Positions 22,028 to 33,084 of a stretch of DNA of 64,000 nt are shown here, in pieces; the first letter of the stretch is position 1; every line of letters starts with the position of its first letter. The DNA is taken from positions 42,736-106,735 of the forward strand of contig JAKLMB010000053.1 in NCBI GenBank assembly GCA_022813625.1, given 5' to 3'. The stretch is from Aaosphaeria pasadenensis (Eukaryota > Ascomycota > Dothideomycetes > Pleosporales). Under the pieces are notes generated by a model. It ran no database searches, was not told where the DNA came from, and saw only the letters and a program-made list of their open reading frames with translations. A program made the position numbers and the translations under genes.

Positions 22028-23070
22028 CTACGCCTTCTCATTCTGCTGCATCATCTTGCTCGGCCTCTTCACGAGCTCTGCAAACTCGCTAGGATCGCCA
22101 GAGAATTTCCACAGCCCATTGGCAACCTCGTCGTCGGTAGCGGCATCTAGCCTCTTGAGCTCCCTGCGCATGTACGCCACGATCTGCGCCAGCTGGACGT
22201 AGTCGACGTCCTCCCTCCCAGCGAAGAGATTCCTCCACAGCGCAGCCGCCAGCCAGGCATCGCCCTTCACGAGAGCCTCGTCGTACGACAGCAACACGGC
22301 ACGCCACTGCGCGAAGATATCCTTGAGGTACTTCTGGCGTAGAGAGTTCGAATTCGTATTGTGCCAGACGACCAGCCGGTCCTCCGCGGCGTAGAAGCAA
22401 TGGTTGGTGAGGTGTTGGATCCAGAGCGGGGCGTGCGTGCTGGGGAACATTCGGAAGCGGACTTGGAGCATGTACATGTGGATGAAGGTTATCTGGGCCC
22501 AATTGATGAACGTGGGCTGCAGTCCCAACGCTGTACAGGTTCAATGGTCAGCATGTGGTTTCTTTGGTTCTGTTAGAGGGCGTGAGGAAGGACTTACTGT
22601 CATACCACCACCCCGTTCCAATGCCTATGTGAGCACCCGTCTCATCTGTTGGGATCTCGCTATTCTTCTCCTGCGCCTGAGGGATCTGGTAGTCTCCCTT
22701 CTTCGCACACTCCTTGAGCAATTCCTGCGCAGCGCCGTACGCAACGTAGGTCTCTGTCATCAGAGGTGCTTTCTCGCGAAGCTTCTTTGCGAGCCCCGCC
22801 GAGAGGCCTCCTGATTTCGGCTGCGGCTTTTTCTCTGCCGAGAGGCTGCTGGTAGCATGGTATGACGATGAAGCGGTCGACGAGAGGCTGCGATGCGACT
22901 GTGGGAGGTTGCGTAGGATGGTTTTTCGAGGGATCGATTTCGCCTGGGATTTTCGAGTCAACTTCAAACCCCTCTCTGGGAAGAGGGAATTTATCTCTTA
23001 CCTGTCCATAGAAAGACGAGGGCGTAAAAATTGCCCTTGAGCAGGCCCTACACGTGTAGTTTGAAGCCAT
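22028..23070 (-). CDS. CBP3: ubiquinol-cytochrome c reductase assembly chaperone Cbp3 (UQCC1), 305 aa, 3 exons
   Basis: Mitochondrial factor that, with Cbp6, binds the mitoribosome exit and newly made cytochrome b for complex III assembly. Exons are 23070-23002, 22943-22598 and 22530-22028. The first 60 residues are rich in Arg, Ser and Thr with almost no acid (RACSRAIF, SIPRKTILRNLPQSHRS), as expected for a matrix-targeting presequence. The ubiq_cyt_C_chap domain then runs through FINWAQITFIHMYML, HLTNHCFYAAED and RNLFAGREDVDYVQLAQIVAYMR. Introns of 58 and 67 nt have consensus ends. The start at 23070 is the only ATG that gives a presequence. Confidence 0.92.
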
Positions 23071-24313
23071 CGTTGTTGTGCTGTAGAATGAATGCTTTTT
23101 CGTGGTTGGATCAGCTCTCAAAATTGAGAAAAGTCCCGAGGCGGCGCGCTCAGATTCCGACCCACCGGGGTCCATGACTTCACCACTTCCGATGTCCGTC
23201 TACCGCCAATCATGAGTTACATATATCTCGACCTCACTTCCACAATTTGATACGCTGTGCAGAGCATGCCTTTCAGGATTGATTGCAGGAATGAATCCGC
23301 ACGAAATTCTATTTCACGGCAAACATCGATAATCTCAGATATAGAAAAGAAAAGTAGATTTTGATCAACTAGGCATCTATCCCTAACACATAGCACAGCA
23401 TGCTCTACCATTGTTGCTTTTGAGTCAAACCCCTCTCAGCCTCCAATCTCTACGGGGAATGTGTTTGTGTGTGTAATGCGGAAGGAGATAGATACCCTAC
23501 GAGCGTGTATTTCCTCCTTGTATGTTCCTCCACTTTTGAATGCAGCCGTATCTGAAGCAACACATAACCCCAAGAAAACCTACGAACGAGAAATCGCACC
23601 AAACAAGAATTCCTTCCATCGCATGAAACCCCCAGAACCCAAATTCCCATCCAATTCGTAATCATATCGTACAGGCCTGATGAACCGACCAACCGACCTA
23701 ATCCGACATGAAGAACCAGAAACAAGGTGGGGAACGAGGCCCGAAAGGCGAGTGCAGACGGAAAAATGATAAAGCACGGCCGCCTGTCCTGAGACAAAAC
23801 GCCGGAAAGTAGGATACAAGAAGAGAGAAAGGAAATGGAATGTTTGAGATGCAAGTGTGAGACCGGATAGTAGCTCCAGGAGGATCAAGGCTGAAGCGAA
23901 TGTGATGGGAAACGAGAACGCCTAGTTTGCTTGCTATTGGAAAGGTGTGGTTTGCCAAAGTGCTTGTGGAAGAACGTGCGTGCTCGTGTGGGTTCGAGAG
24001 GCTAAGGCAGTCCTGCTCCCTTCTCTCTGCCTGTGCAGCTCTTGAAACGACAAAGGAAATGGCGGTGGATGGTGGCAAATCAGAGCCGTTGTTCTTGGGG
24101 TGCGAGAAATTGAGACGAGAATGCTAATGCGATATGCTAACACAATTGCTGAAAGACACAAGGCAGACGTGGGTATGTATCGGTTCAAACTGATGCATTG
24201 AATGTTGATCAACAGGTTGGTGGTTTCGACAATGTATAGATCCAAAGTATACTTTTTCATGTCATGCGGCGGTGAAAGGTTCTACCGGTGACAGCAAGAG
24301 GCATGGATGTCAA
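23071..24313. other. intergenic / 3' flank of the PUF gene
   Basis: No supported gene. It holds the CBP3 promoter and, from about 23.4 to 24.3 kb, probably the long 3' UTR of the PUF-protein gene. Small frames here lack any domain or codon pattern. Confidence 0.45.
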
Positions 24314-27300
24314 TTACCGCTATTCATCATTAGTACGTTGATGTATTAACCGGCACCATTGGGTTTACTTACTCGTCCACGTCGGCCAACGGGCTGGGCC
24401 TGCTGCTGCTGTTGCGGAACATACATGTTGTATGGGTACATTGGTGCTCCACCCATGCCCTGGGCCATGGTAGCAGGTTGCATCATTGGCGATCCAGCGA
24501 ATCCTGGAGCACCTCCGGGCGGCATGTTTCGAAATCCATCCATGCCTCCGGCTGGCGGCTGAAAGCCGTTCATCTGGGGGTAGAACTGACCATTCCTGGA
24601 GGCTTGTGCGAGCAGCTGTTGGTATTGCAACTGTTGTGGGGTGGTGGCGACCATTCCTGGCATGAACATAGGTCCATTGACACCCATGGGATATTGCTCC
24701 AGACCGTTCGAGTCCATGCTAGCAGTGCGCTGAAGTGCAATTGGATCAAAGCCAGCAGGGGCCACACCAGGGTAGAACTGTCGCATGGCGGGATCGGCGT
24801 GGGTGCTCGCGGGGCTGTCCTTTGAGGAACCTGGGCGGGTGGCGGAATGGTCACGGTGACCACTGGCGCCTCCGGTGCGAGTGGACAGATTGACCTCGTC
24901 CATCAAACGCTTGTACCCCTGGGCTGGCTGTGCCTTGATGCGCACCAGAACATTACGGACATTTTGGACGACGTCTGCGCGGATCTGTTCATCAAAGAAA
25001 GGAGTGGTCAAGACCTTGAAGATAAGAGTAGCGCCACAGTTCTGGTCCGCGAGAATGTCTTCCAAGACTTGATCGTTGGGCGAGAAGAACAAAGCCTGCA
25101 GTATGGTGTCGCGTGCTTCGGTCTCGTTGCGTTGATTGATGATCTTGAGGACGGTCAAGTAGGCAACCTTGTGTGTGCAGAGATGGACGAGGTGTGGCAC
25201 AAGGCGAGGTGCGAGAACGGTTCGTCTACGTGGGAAAGTGCAGGTATCAAGGAACCAAGTCAATAGCAAGGCGCCATTGGCATTAGTAGCCAGCTGGACA
25301 CTGTGTAAAGCAATGGCAGCGGCGACCATACGCTGCTGATCCTTGCTGGCGTAATGGCTCTCCAAGCAAGCTCGCATGGCACGAGCTCCAAAACGGCCTT
25401 GGGCGAGGTCCCAAAGTCGGTTCAGCATGGCCTCAAAGATGAAGTTGTTCATCGGATTCTGGTATCGGAGGCAACCTTGCATGACGTAGTTGCCAAATTG
25501 GTCAAGGAACAAAGAAACTGCGTATGGTCGGAGAGAGTCAACAACCATCTTCTGCAGAGTCGGAGTCCTGGCCACATCGATGATCTTCTGGGCAGCCCAG
25601 GTTCCGTTCTTGTGGACGCCAATCTTGGCGAGATGAGGAGCAATCTCGCGCAACATGGCCTCCTTGGTGGGCTCAGAGCAGTACTCGAAGAGCTTTTGCA
25701 CCACCGTGTTTCCTAGATAATCAGAGGCAAGCTCTGCAATCTCCGGTAGCATGTTGGTTGCGATCTCCTCGATCTCAGCCGCAGAGCAAGAATTGTTGTC
25801 AATGCGCTTGCGAATCTCACGAAGGCGGGGGGCATCGTGAACGCGGCTGTGGCTAGGTTCCTCGATAGGAGGAATCTCGTCAATGTATGCACCATGCTGG
25901 ATGGCCTGCTCCACATGAGCGGCAATGCTCGTTTGCTCTTCATCAGTGGCGCCCAAGTCTTTCACGATCTGGACGATGTCGGCACGGATGTCGGGCAATT
26001 CGGGAGTGGTCAATGGTGCAGTTACATTTTCAGCTCGGGCACCATTGGCGTTGCAGTTGCCTGCGGATGCGTTGGTTGCATTGTCGCCTTGGGCTTTGGC
26101 GTGAGGATCTGGGCTGGGAGACGGATATAGGCCACCGGGTCCGGGTGTTGGTGCTGCACTCGGCACTTTTGCGTAGCCAATACGGACGGGTCCTGCACCG
26201 GGGAAGATCTCCTTTCCGTTGAGTGTAGACTTGGCCTGAACGGCACTGTCGATGTTTTCAAAGTTGACGAATCCACAGTTCTTGTGAGTCAACACCCTGG
26301 TGGATTCAATTGGGCCATAGTTGTTGAAGATGACGTTCAGCGACGAAACAGTGGTAGAAGATGGAATGTTGCCGAGCCATAGAGCACGGGTTGGGCCCTC
26401 CAAGGTGTTGTCATCACCTAGGTTGGGAGTGGACTTGCCACCGAGCTGTAGGTTCTTGACGGCCTCGGTAAGATTGTACTCGGCCTCTTCCGTCAAGTCA
26501 GCTGCGGTGAGGCTGCTGTCCAGACGGGAAGGAGTTGGCAGATAGCTACGCATCAATCTCGAAGAGGGGGAATCCAAGACACCAGCAGTGCGGGCACGCG
26601 GGCGCGATGCGTTCGCCATGTTGGCAAAGGCCTGCACCTCGAGGTTGTGCTGACGGACAGCCTCCTGGAGGGCATACGCTTGATCCGAGGGAGTCAACGT
26701 GCCGCTGTAGTTGCCAGCGTAAGCAGGGTCAAGTTCATCCTCGTCATCGGCATACTTCTCCTTAGCATTGACGGAATAGGAGCGGAATCGATTAGCAGTA
26801 TTGTTGAGATTTTGACTAAAGGCATTCCTTTGACCCTCGAGGAGAAGTTCAATATCAGAGGGGGCAAGGGTGGCACGGGCAGGCTGAGGGGTGTCTACGA
26901 GGCCGAGGTAGTCAAGAGTCTTGACATCGGTATCCGCGAGGGAATCCCTGGAGAAAGACGAGTTGGGCGATGCAGGACCGTTGGAAGGCTGCGACTGGAT
27001 GCTCTGCAGAGTGCTGCTCCTCTCTCGGTTGCTGGACCAGCCGGAAGAGAAGATGGAATTGCCAAAGGGAGAGGACACCGGGGGGATATAGCCAGGTCGC
27101 TGAGGCATCGAACCTGCTCGAAGACGTGACAGGAGGGCAGATTTGGCGGCAGCGTTGTTCGCCCCGGTGGGGAAGTTGGAAGCGTCACCTGGAGCGCCGG
27201 AGCCTGGCTTGAACGGGCTCGTCGAAGGTGTCGGGCGAGCAGTCTTGGGGATGAGAGACGAAGACGGCATGGGGAGCAATCCGCCCGTTGCAGTCGAGGC

Positions 27301-27829
27301 AGAGAACCTCGATGGCAGGGTGCCAGCGCGGGCGCGTCGAGTGGAAGTCTGGGTGGCTGCAGCGGCGTCCGGCATGGTCTGGTTGAAGTCTGGGAAGCTT
27401 TCACCATTTGGCGATTCGGGGATGGTCTCACGGAGAGGTGTAGAGTTGCCGCTGGTGGGAGGACCCCATAGTTGAGGAGTAAGCCCTTCCTGAGCTTGGA
27501 TCTCGCGTGCGCTGTAGTTCGGACGTTAGCCACCAATGTCGAATGGGTTGCCTGTTTCAGGGTGCGACATACCGTTTGGAAAATAACCTGCCACTACCAC
27601 CGAATTCATGCGAAGGGGACCCCGCACCCAACCTCACACCGGCGGTTGCACTTCCCAAGTTGGCGGGAGCATTCGAAGTAGGGGCTGGGAAGCGAATCTG
27701 GCCGCCAGATGGGGGTTCGATGGGCGAGGTAGCCGCGGTGGAGGAGCCCGAACGCGGCGGCTGGGAGGTGAGCTGTGGCAGATAATTGTGATTAATCTGA
27801 TGCTCCGGTCGTGTAGATGGAGGAGCCAT
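24314..27829 (-). CDS. RRM + PUF (Pumilio-repeat) RNA-binding protein, Jsn1/Puf1-Puf2 type, about 1133 aa
   Basis: Post-transcriptional regulator that binds 3' UTRs of target mRNAs; the yeast relatives Jsn1 and Puf2 act on mRNAs of membrane and mitochondrial proteins. Exons are 27829-27573, 27511-24373 and a tiny last exon 24319-24314; the total is 1134 codons with the stop. A long disordered Ser/Pro/Thr-rich N-terminus is followed by an RRM at about 459-530 (RNP2-like LWLGNIP, RNP1-like CGFVNFEN). PUF repeats occupy about 670-960, for example NTVVQKLFEY, NGTWAAQKII, FGNYVMQGC and FGARAMRAC. The C-terminal tail is Gln/Pro/Met-rich. The last intron (donor gtaagt, branch ctaat, acceptor atag) changes only the final residues: spliced gives RRGRR, unspliced gives VSKPNGAG. 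RRM plus PUF separates it from Puf3, Puf4 and Mpt5. Confidence 0.92.
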
Positions 27830-29142
27830 TATGGATTATAGACCCTGTCTGTGAATACGGTTTATGTTTGTTGTAGTTCTAATATTGAGGGAAAGATGGG
27901 GGAAGGATTCTGGATGAGAAGAAACCTTCGTTTACCAAAACCAGGGTAACGGCAAAAAACGTGTGATGGTACCGGCCAAAGGAGTGTGAGGCGGACGATT
28001 ATTGCCAGCAAAGACCGGGCTCAGCTAACTTGTGTATGTGTATGTGTAGATATGCCTCGTGTTGCGAAAGGTTGTTGGATTGTGCTGGACCGGTTCGAGG
28101 GAGATAAACTGACGGCGGCAGTGGTACTTGATGTTGGTCCAGGCCAGCTGATGAAAGATTCTCGACAGGAGCTGAGCTAGACGGCGAGGGACCGGTCGAT
28201 GGCTCGATGGCTTGAAGGCTCGATGTAGGACGGATGGACTCCGCTAGAGATGCTCTTTCGAGTGTACTACTAGCAGATCTGATCGCGAGGTTGCGATGAC
28301 GAGGGAAGACTGAACGCTTTTGTGTGAAAGGGTTCAGTTCAGTTCAATTGGGTTCAGGGCCGTAGAGGAGCGCGCAAGGGAAGGATGGGGAGCCGCGGGC
28401 GTAGTAAGCAACAAAGCTGGGTCTGGAGGTGACAGGAGAGCAACGCGCGGTCGACGCAGGCGATGGGGGGACAAAAAAAGGCCGTAAGGGCTTTGGGGGG
28501 CTGGTCAAGGAGCGATGGAGCTGGCGGAGCAGTAAAACAGGCGTCAGGCGGATGCGGCGAGATGGGGAGTTGATGCTTTCGTGGCCGGATCGCAGGAGTC
28601 TCTTTCTCTCTGTGTGTCTCTTCTGATTATTGATTGACCGATTGACCGGTTGACCTGGTACAACAGGCGAGGGGAGGGCAGTAATAGACAAATCACCCAC
28701 GTACTAGGTGTGAGGATGATCTGGAGAATGTAAGGGAAAATAAAGGATTAAGCAAATGACCGATTAGACAGTAGCTTCGCTCATCGAGAGTGCCAGAGTA
28801 AAAGGCGGAGGAAGTTTTAGGACGGATAGGTGGATGTATAAGAGGGAGAGTGAAAGAGGAGGGTGTGGATGTGGGTGTGGATAAGGAAGGGTAAGGGGGT
28901 GGTTTTGGTGGTGATGGTGGTGGTGCGCATGCGGAAACCGTGTAATGCGTAAATTACTCGTAAGGTGGAGGTCGATTACACCAGTAACTAGGCGTATTTA
29001 GCGGTTAGGTAATTAGTCAGTGGGTGAGTCGTGCGTAGGCGAATGCGTATGCGTGTGCGTGTTCCTTGGTTGGACAAATTGGTGAATTGGAAGGGAGAAA
29101 TAGAAGAGCAGGAAGAAGAAAGATACGGACCAGACCCAGACC

Positions 29143-29179
<37 letters not shown>

Positions 29180-32100
29180 GGAACAGGAACAAACAGGGGA
29201 CGTCCGAAGGGGGACAGGAATAGGAACGGGAACGGGAACAGGCAGGGGGAAAAGAAGAATTAGAAGAATAGTCAGGTATTATTTGGGTCACTGTGTAATC
29301 ACTCCATAGAGTAGTATAGAATAGAGTGAGATGAAATTTATAAAACACTTTGTTCCCTTGATTCTTCGAGGAAGAAGATGAGACGACGTTTCAGTGTTTC
29401 TTGTCCTTTTCCCTTCCTGTCCAGTCCTGACCTGTCCAGTCCCGTCCAGTCCTGTCTGTTAATCCTGGGCTTGTCCTTAATCGTCCTCGTCCTCGCCAAA
29501 TCCTTCTCTCTCTCACGCACCATGGCGGCGGCAGAGGAGGCGGAACATGCCCACAAGGGTGATGGTGACGAGCGACACAGTATCACAGCACTTATTGACC
29601 GGCACCTGGTCTATCTCTAAGATTGAAAGATGACTATATTATCCACAGAGAACGTACGGAGTATGTATCTACTTGTAATCAATTATCCTTTTATTTTTCT
29701 CGAGTAACGGTACGTACTCGACTGGACCTACTCTACCTACTGTTTTAGCTTGACGCTCTTAAAACACAGGCACACCTACTAGCTATTCACACCACCAATA
29801 CCATCGCCATATCAAGCATACCACTAGACACTCCACAACCCACAGTAATTAATCATCTACATCTTCTTTCTCGACCAGGAGTAAGCCAAGCATGGCAGAG
29901 CATGGCAAAGCACTCACTACGCACTCTAAGGCGAGCAAGGCAACGCGTCCAGAAAACTTAACTGCTCCGTCTCCAGTCTCATTAGATTACTACTTTTAGG
30001 TATTCTTAGGTATCGTTCTTCTCTTAATTCCTCGCTTGATGGAATCCATCAAAGATCCTGATACCCTAGGCTTGTCCTGTGATGTGCTGCGTCCTCCAAT
30101 TGTCCTTTGCTCTTCTCTCCGTCTGTCTGCGCCCTCCGAATCTCGTGTCATAGACTCGTAAGGATCCCGGATCCTCTCTTCGGCGGATGTGCTGATATGG
30201 GGCGGGAGGGGGCCGCGGACTGCGTGTTTGGACTTCCGCAATCGATCTACTTCACCGATGAGGTTAATCAACTAAGGAACATGTAACACCGCCAATCACA
30301 GCAGTAACAGTAGAGAGTACGGTGCTGTGTATAGCACTCCGTACATACTGTGTACTCGTACGGAGAAAAGACCATCTTGACAGACTTCACATCACCAATC
30401 ACTCAGCACTTTTGCCTCAGCACTTTTCCCTCATCTCCTCATCAGACGTTAGATTACACAGCCAACTTACCGGCCAGTTGGGTAGGATAACTACGAGTAC
30501 GCCCGTATGCGAAATGTCATCACATGGATGGTGGGAACGGCATTCCATAGGCAAATCCATGGCATCACAGCATGCGACTTTCGTCGTGAGGCACCGCGCC
30601 GCAACGCACCAACCGTAGTCGCACTCGTAGTCGTCGTCGTAGTAATTAATCGGCGCCCAAAGAGAAGCTGAAACGAGCTCCTCTACTGCTGCCATCCATG
30701 GTCCGATGGCTTTCTCTCTCCTGACTGGTCCGTTCCGCCAATTGGAGGACCTTACGAGTATGCCCCTGGTCCGCAATCGCCAAAAATATGAAACGTCCCA
30801 GGCGCGTCCATCCAACTGTGCCCCATCCCAATCCCCAACCTTTAGTCTGACGTGGATCGCAAGTTAATTAGATACCGAAGTTCCTGATGACCTGACCTGG
30901 GAATGCCTGCTTGTAACCTGTCCTGCCTGTCTTGTCTCCTGTTTGTCCTGTTCCACTCTGCTTTCTCCGTCCGCCATCCCAATTGGTCTTCTTACTCGCG
31001 AGGATTGCACCGCATCAGCTACAAGTACTGTCGGCCTTGAGCACATCAGCCGCCGTCTTGTCACAGAGTACGATAGGACAATAAATTCCTTTCATAATTC
31101 AGACTTGTGCGTCTCGTTCCATTTCCGCATTGTAGCAGGGCCCAGCAGTCATTCGAATCGGGAAATGCCTACAGTGCTTGATCTTCGTCCGATGCAATCC
31201 ACCTCTCAAACCACTAGGCTGGACTTGCCCTGTCTACCTACACAAGTAACACAACACTCCCTCCCGTAACCAATTCTACCTAGACATACCTACAGAATAC
31301 ATAAGAGGGGCGCCGACCCTTGTAGTTATCGCTCTTGGATTTCATGCAGCACGCGCCGGGCTATCGTCTGCGGAATACTGCCGCCTAGGTACTTACAAAC
31401 CTGCAATTATGCACATGCATATTCGTACAACAATCTACTGAAAACATATCATTCCTCTCCATGTACGACGAACCACCACGCCCCATAAGCCAAGCCACAC
31501 GCGCTCAAAGTGACTGTAGACGACGACAGGCCTGACAAACAAATGCTAAAATAAGTTTATCTTCCGAGGGGAGGGCGCCGCGATCCTCTTCTCCACTTGC
31601 TGACTGCTTGGTGCTGTGCTGCTGACAGCATGGTGATGTTGACTTGCTTGACTATTTTTCGCATCCTACGGTATGGTATCTGAAAGGTTGCTGTTGGGCG
31701 ATGACATAGTTCCTCAGACGTGTTGGATGACGCATTGACGGAGTACCGTTCGATCGACATGGAACACATGTTCATCCACGGGCATGATGACGACTCAAAA
31801 AGAGTAAAGTAGAGGACTCTGAGGAAGTACACCATGGGTCCTATTCATAGTTCGTAGATCTAGTTCCTATGAGAAGGGAGCTTACTGGGGTGGACCAGCC
31901 ATTTGCAGTAACCAGCACCGTCTACCCTGCTCGCACGCCTACGTATACGAAATGACATTCAAGACGTACATTGATATATCTAAGGTTGCTACAATTTTTT
32001 ATCACATGAGCATTGTGCTACGTCTAAGACCGAATGGTTTTGTAAAGTTACACGTTTCGTGAACTTCTCACATGAATAAAATTCCCTAGTTGTTCGTCTT

Positions 32101-32839
32101 GTTGCTCTCAGGAGAGAATAGGCTAGTAGTAGTGGAGTAACTTCTCTACACACATCATTATATCACTCTCATTACTTTCTCTACTAATTACTCTAATAAA
32201 AATTTCCTGCTTTATAGTCGATGACTTAAGCAACCTCGTTCCAAATAATACTACAATAAGCAGCTGAGATATCTGATATCTCTGATAGAACACTAGTAAC
32301 ATTGATCCAGCGATGTCGTGGCAGAATTTCAAACCTCAGGAACTCCGGTGAATCAATCGTTCAAATAATTGATAAATAGCGCGTATTTCTTATCAGGATA
32401 TCGCCTTTACCTACTTATGTCCACTTAAACTTTCGTAGAAGTAAAGATTTCGGTCAGCAAGCGTTCTCAAAGTGTATTTCTTGATTAAGATCTTGCTCTG
32501 CAGCAGGTTCTCTTCACCACACGTCATTGAACGATTTCAGTGCTCCAACAATCGATGCATTTGATACTATTTGTCTCTGCGTAACATAACTACTACTTCC
32601 CTTTGAGAACATGTGCAAATGATTTGCGGCGTTGCCCTGCATGAGAGTCGGGTACTGTTGGTTCAAGTACGTGAGCTGCGAGTACTAAAATGGCACAATG
32701 GCACCAACATCAATCCCAGAAGAGCTTAACGTCATTTGAGCTCGCTTGATAACTGGCAACACACACAGCAAACACTACACTACGAAAAATGACTCACTAC
32801 ATAAAGTAAATAAATCCTGAAACTAACATCAATTCATCA
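27830..32839. other. 5-kb region without a supported protein gene
   Basis: Probably the promoter and long 5' leader of the PUF gene, then unassigned DNA up to the tRNA gene. Several short frames exist (for example near 28.4, 29.4, 30.5 and 31.6 kb), but none has a domain, codon bias or a joinable neighbour. The stretch from 28.0 to 29.3 kb on the plus strand is purine-rich, and 28.85-28.93 kb is G/T-rich. A tetranucleotide repeat is listed separately. Confidence 0.5.
29143..29180. repeat. (AGAC)n microsatellite
   Basis: 38 bp, about nine and a half perfect AGAC units, in the region upstream of the PUF gene. The G/A-rich tracts around it extend the simple-sequence character. Confidence 0.9.
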
Positions 32840-32856
32840 GGCAAGATGGCCGAGTG

Positions 32857-32913
32857 GTAAGTTCAACCAATACATCTTCGAACATCGCAACATGTTCTAA
32901 CAGTCCTTCCCAG
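32857..32913 (+). other. spliceosomal-type intron 1 inside tRNA-Leu (D loop)
   Basis: 57 nt. It begins GTAAGT, has CTAAC at 32897-32901 as a branch-point match and ends CCCAG. It lies exactly between the invariant G18 and G19. The donor overlaps the last G of the A box, so the A-box sequence survives. Confidence 0.75.
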
Positions 32914-32933
32914 GTTATGGCGTGTGACTCAAG

Positions 32934-32964
32934 CGCAAGCTTCTCTGATAAATCAGAGCGCATT
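32934..32964 (+). other. canonical tRNA intron after position 37
   Basis: 31 nt, located one base 3' of the anticodon as usual for tRNA-Leu(CAA). It contains a strong hairpin (CTCTGAT...ATCAGAG). It would be removed by the tRNA splicing endonuclease, and it lacks GT-AG ends. Confidence 0.8.
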
Positions 32965-32983
32965 CTCATGGGCTTTGCCCGCG

Positions 32984-33036
32984 GTACGTTCCCCTCACAT
33001 TAAACATCTCAGCAACAATATACTGATTATTCCTAG
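32984..33036 (+). other. spliceosomal-type intron 2 inside tRNA-Leu (T stem)
   Basis: 53 nt. It begins GTACGT, has CTGAT at 33023-33027 as a CTRAY branch match and ends CCTAG. It lies between positions 49 and 50, so the first base pair of the T stem forms only after removal. Confidence 0.75.
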
Positions 33037-33077
33037 TGGGTTCGAATCCCACTCTTGTCAACATCTTTACGATCTTC

Positions 33078-33084
33078 TTTTTTT
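33078..33084 (+). terminator. Pol III-type T-run terminator
   Basis: Seven consecutive T residues, 18 nt after the tRNA discriminator base, suitable as an RNA polymerase III terminator. Further T runs follow at about 33088 and 33102. Confidence 0.6.

Larger units (their letters stand above)
32840..33060 (+). tRNA. tRNA-Leu(CAA) gene with three introns, two of them spliceosomal-type
   Basis: Exonic parts are 32840-32856, 32914-32933, 32965-32983 and 33037-33060, giving an 80-nt tRNA. The acceptor stem is GGCAAGA with TCTTGTC (one G-U pair) and the discriminator is A33060. The D stem is GCCG with TGGC. The anticodon stem is TGTGA with TCATG (two wobble pairs), and the loop CTCAAGC carries anticodon CAA at 32930-32932. 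The variable arm is GGC-TTT-GCC, and the T arm is GTGGG-TTCGAAT-CCCAC. Invariant T8, A14, G18, G19, A21, T33, T54, T55, C56 and A58 are all present. The canonical intron after position 37 is 32934-32964. Two extra GT-AG segments, 32857-32913 and 32984-33036, split G18/G19 and 49/50. A and B boxes (TGGCCGAGTGG and GGTTCGAATCC) are intact and a T7 run follows. A pseudogene is the main alternative, but the perfect cloverleaf argues against it. Confidence 0.85.

Noticed and set aside
29378..29620. 80-codon plus-strand frame with a hydrophobic stretch
   Set aside because: The hydrophobic part comes from TCC/TGT simple sequence; there is no supporting splice or domain evidence.
32840..33060. Reading the tRNA-like locus as a plain pseudogene
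   Set aside because: All stems pair and all checked invariant bases are present once the GT-AG segments are removed, and the segments have complete splice signals; random decay would not preserve this.
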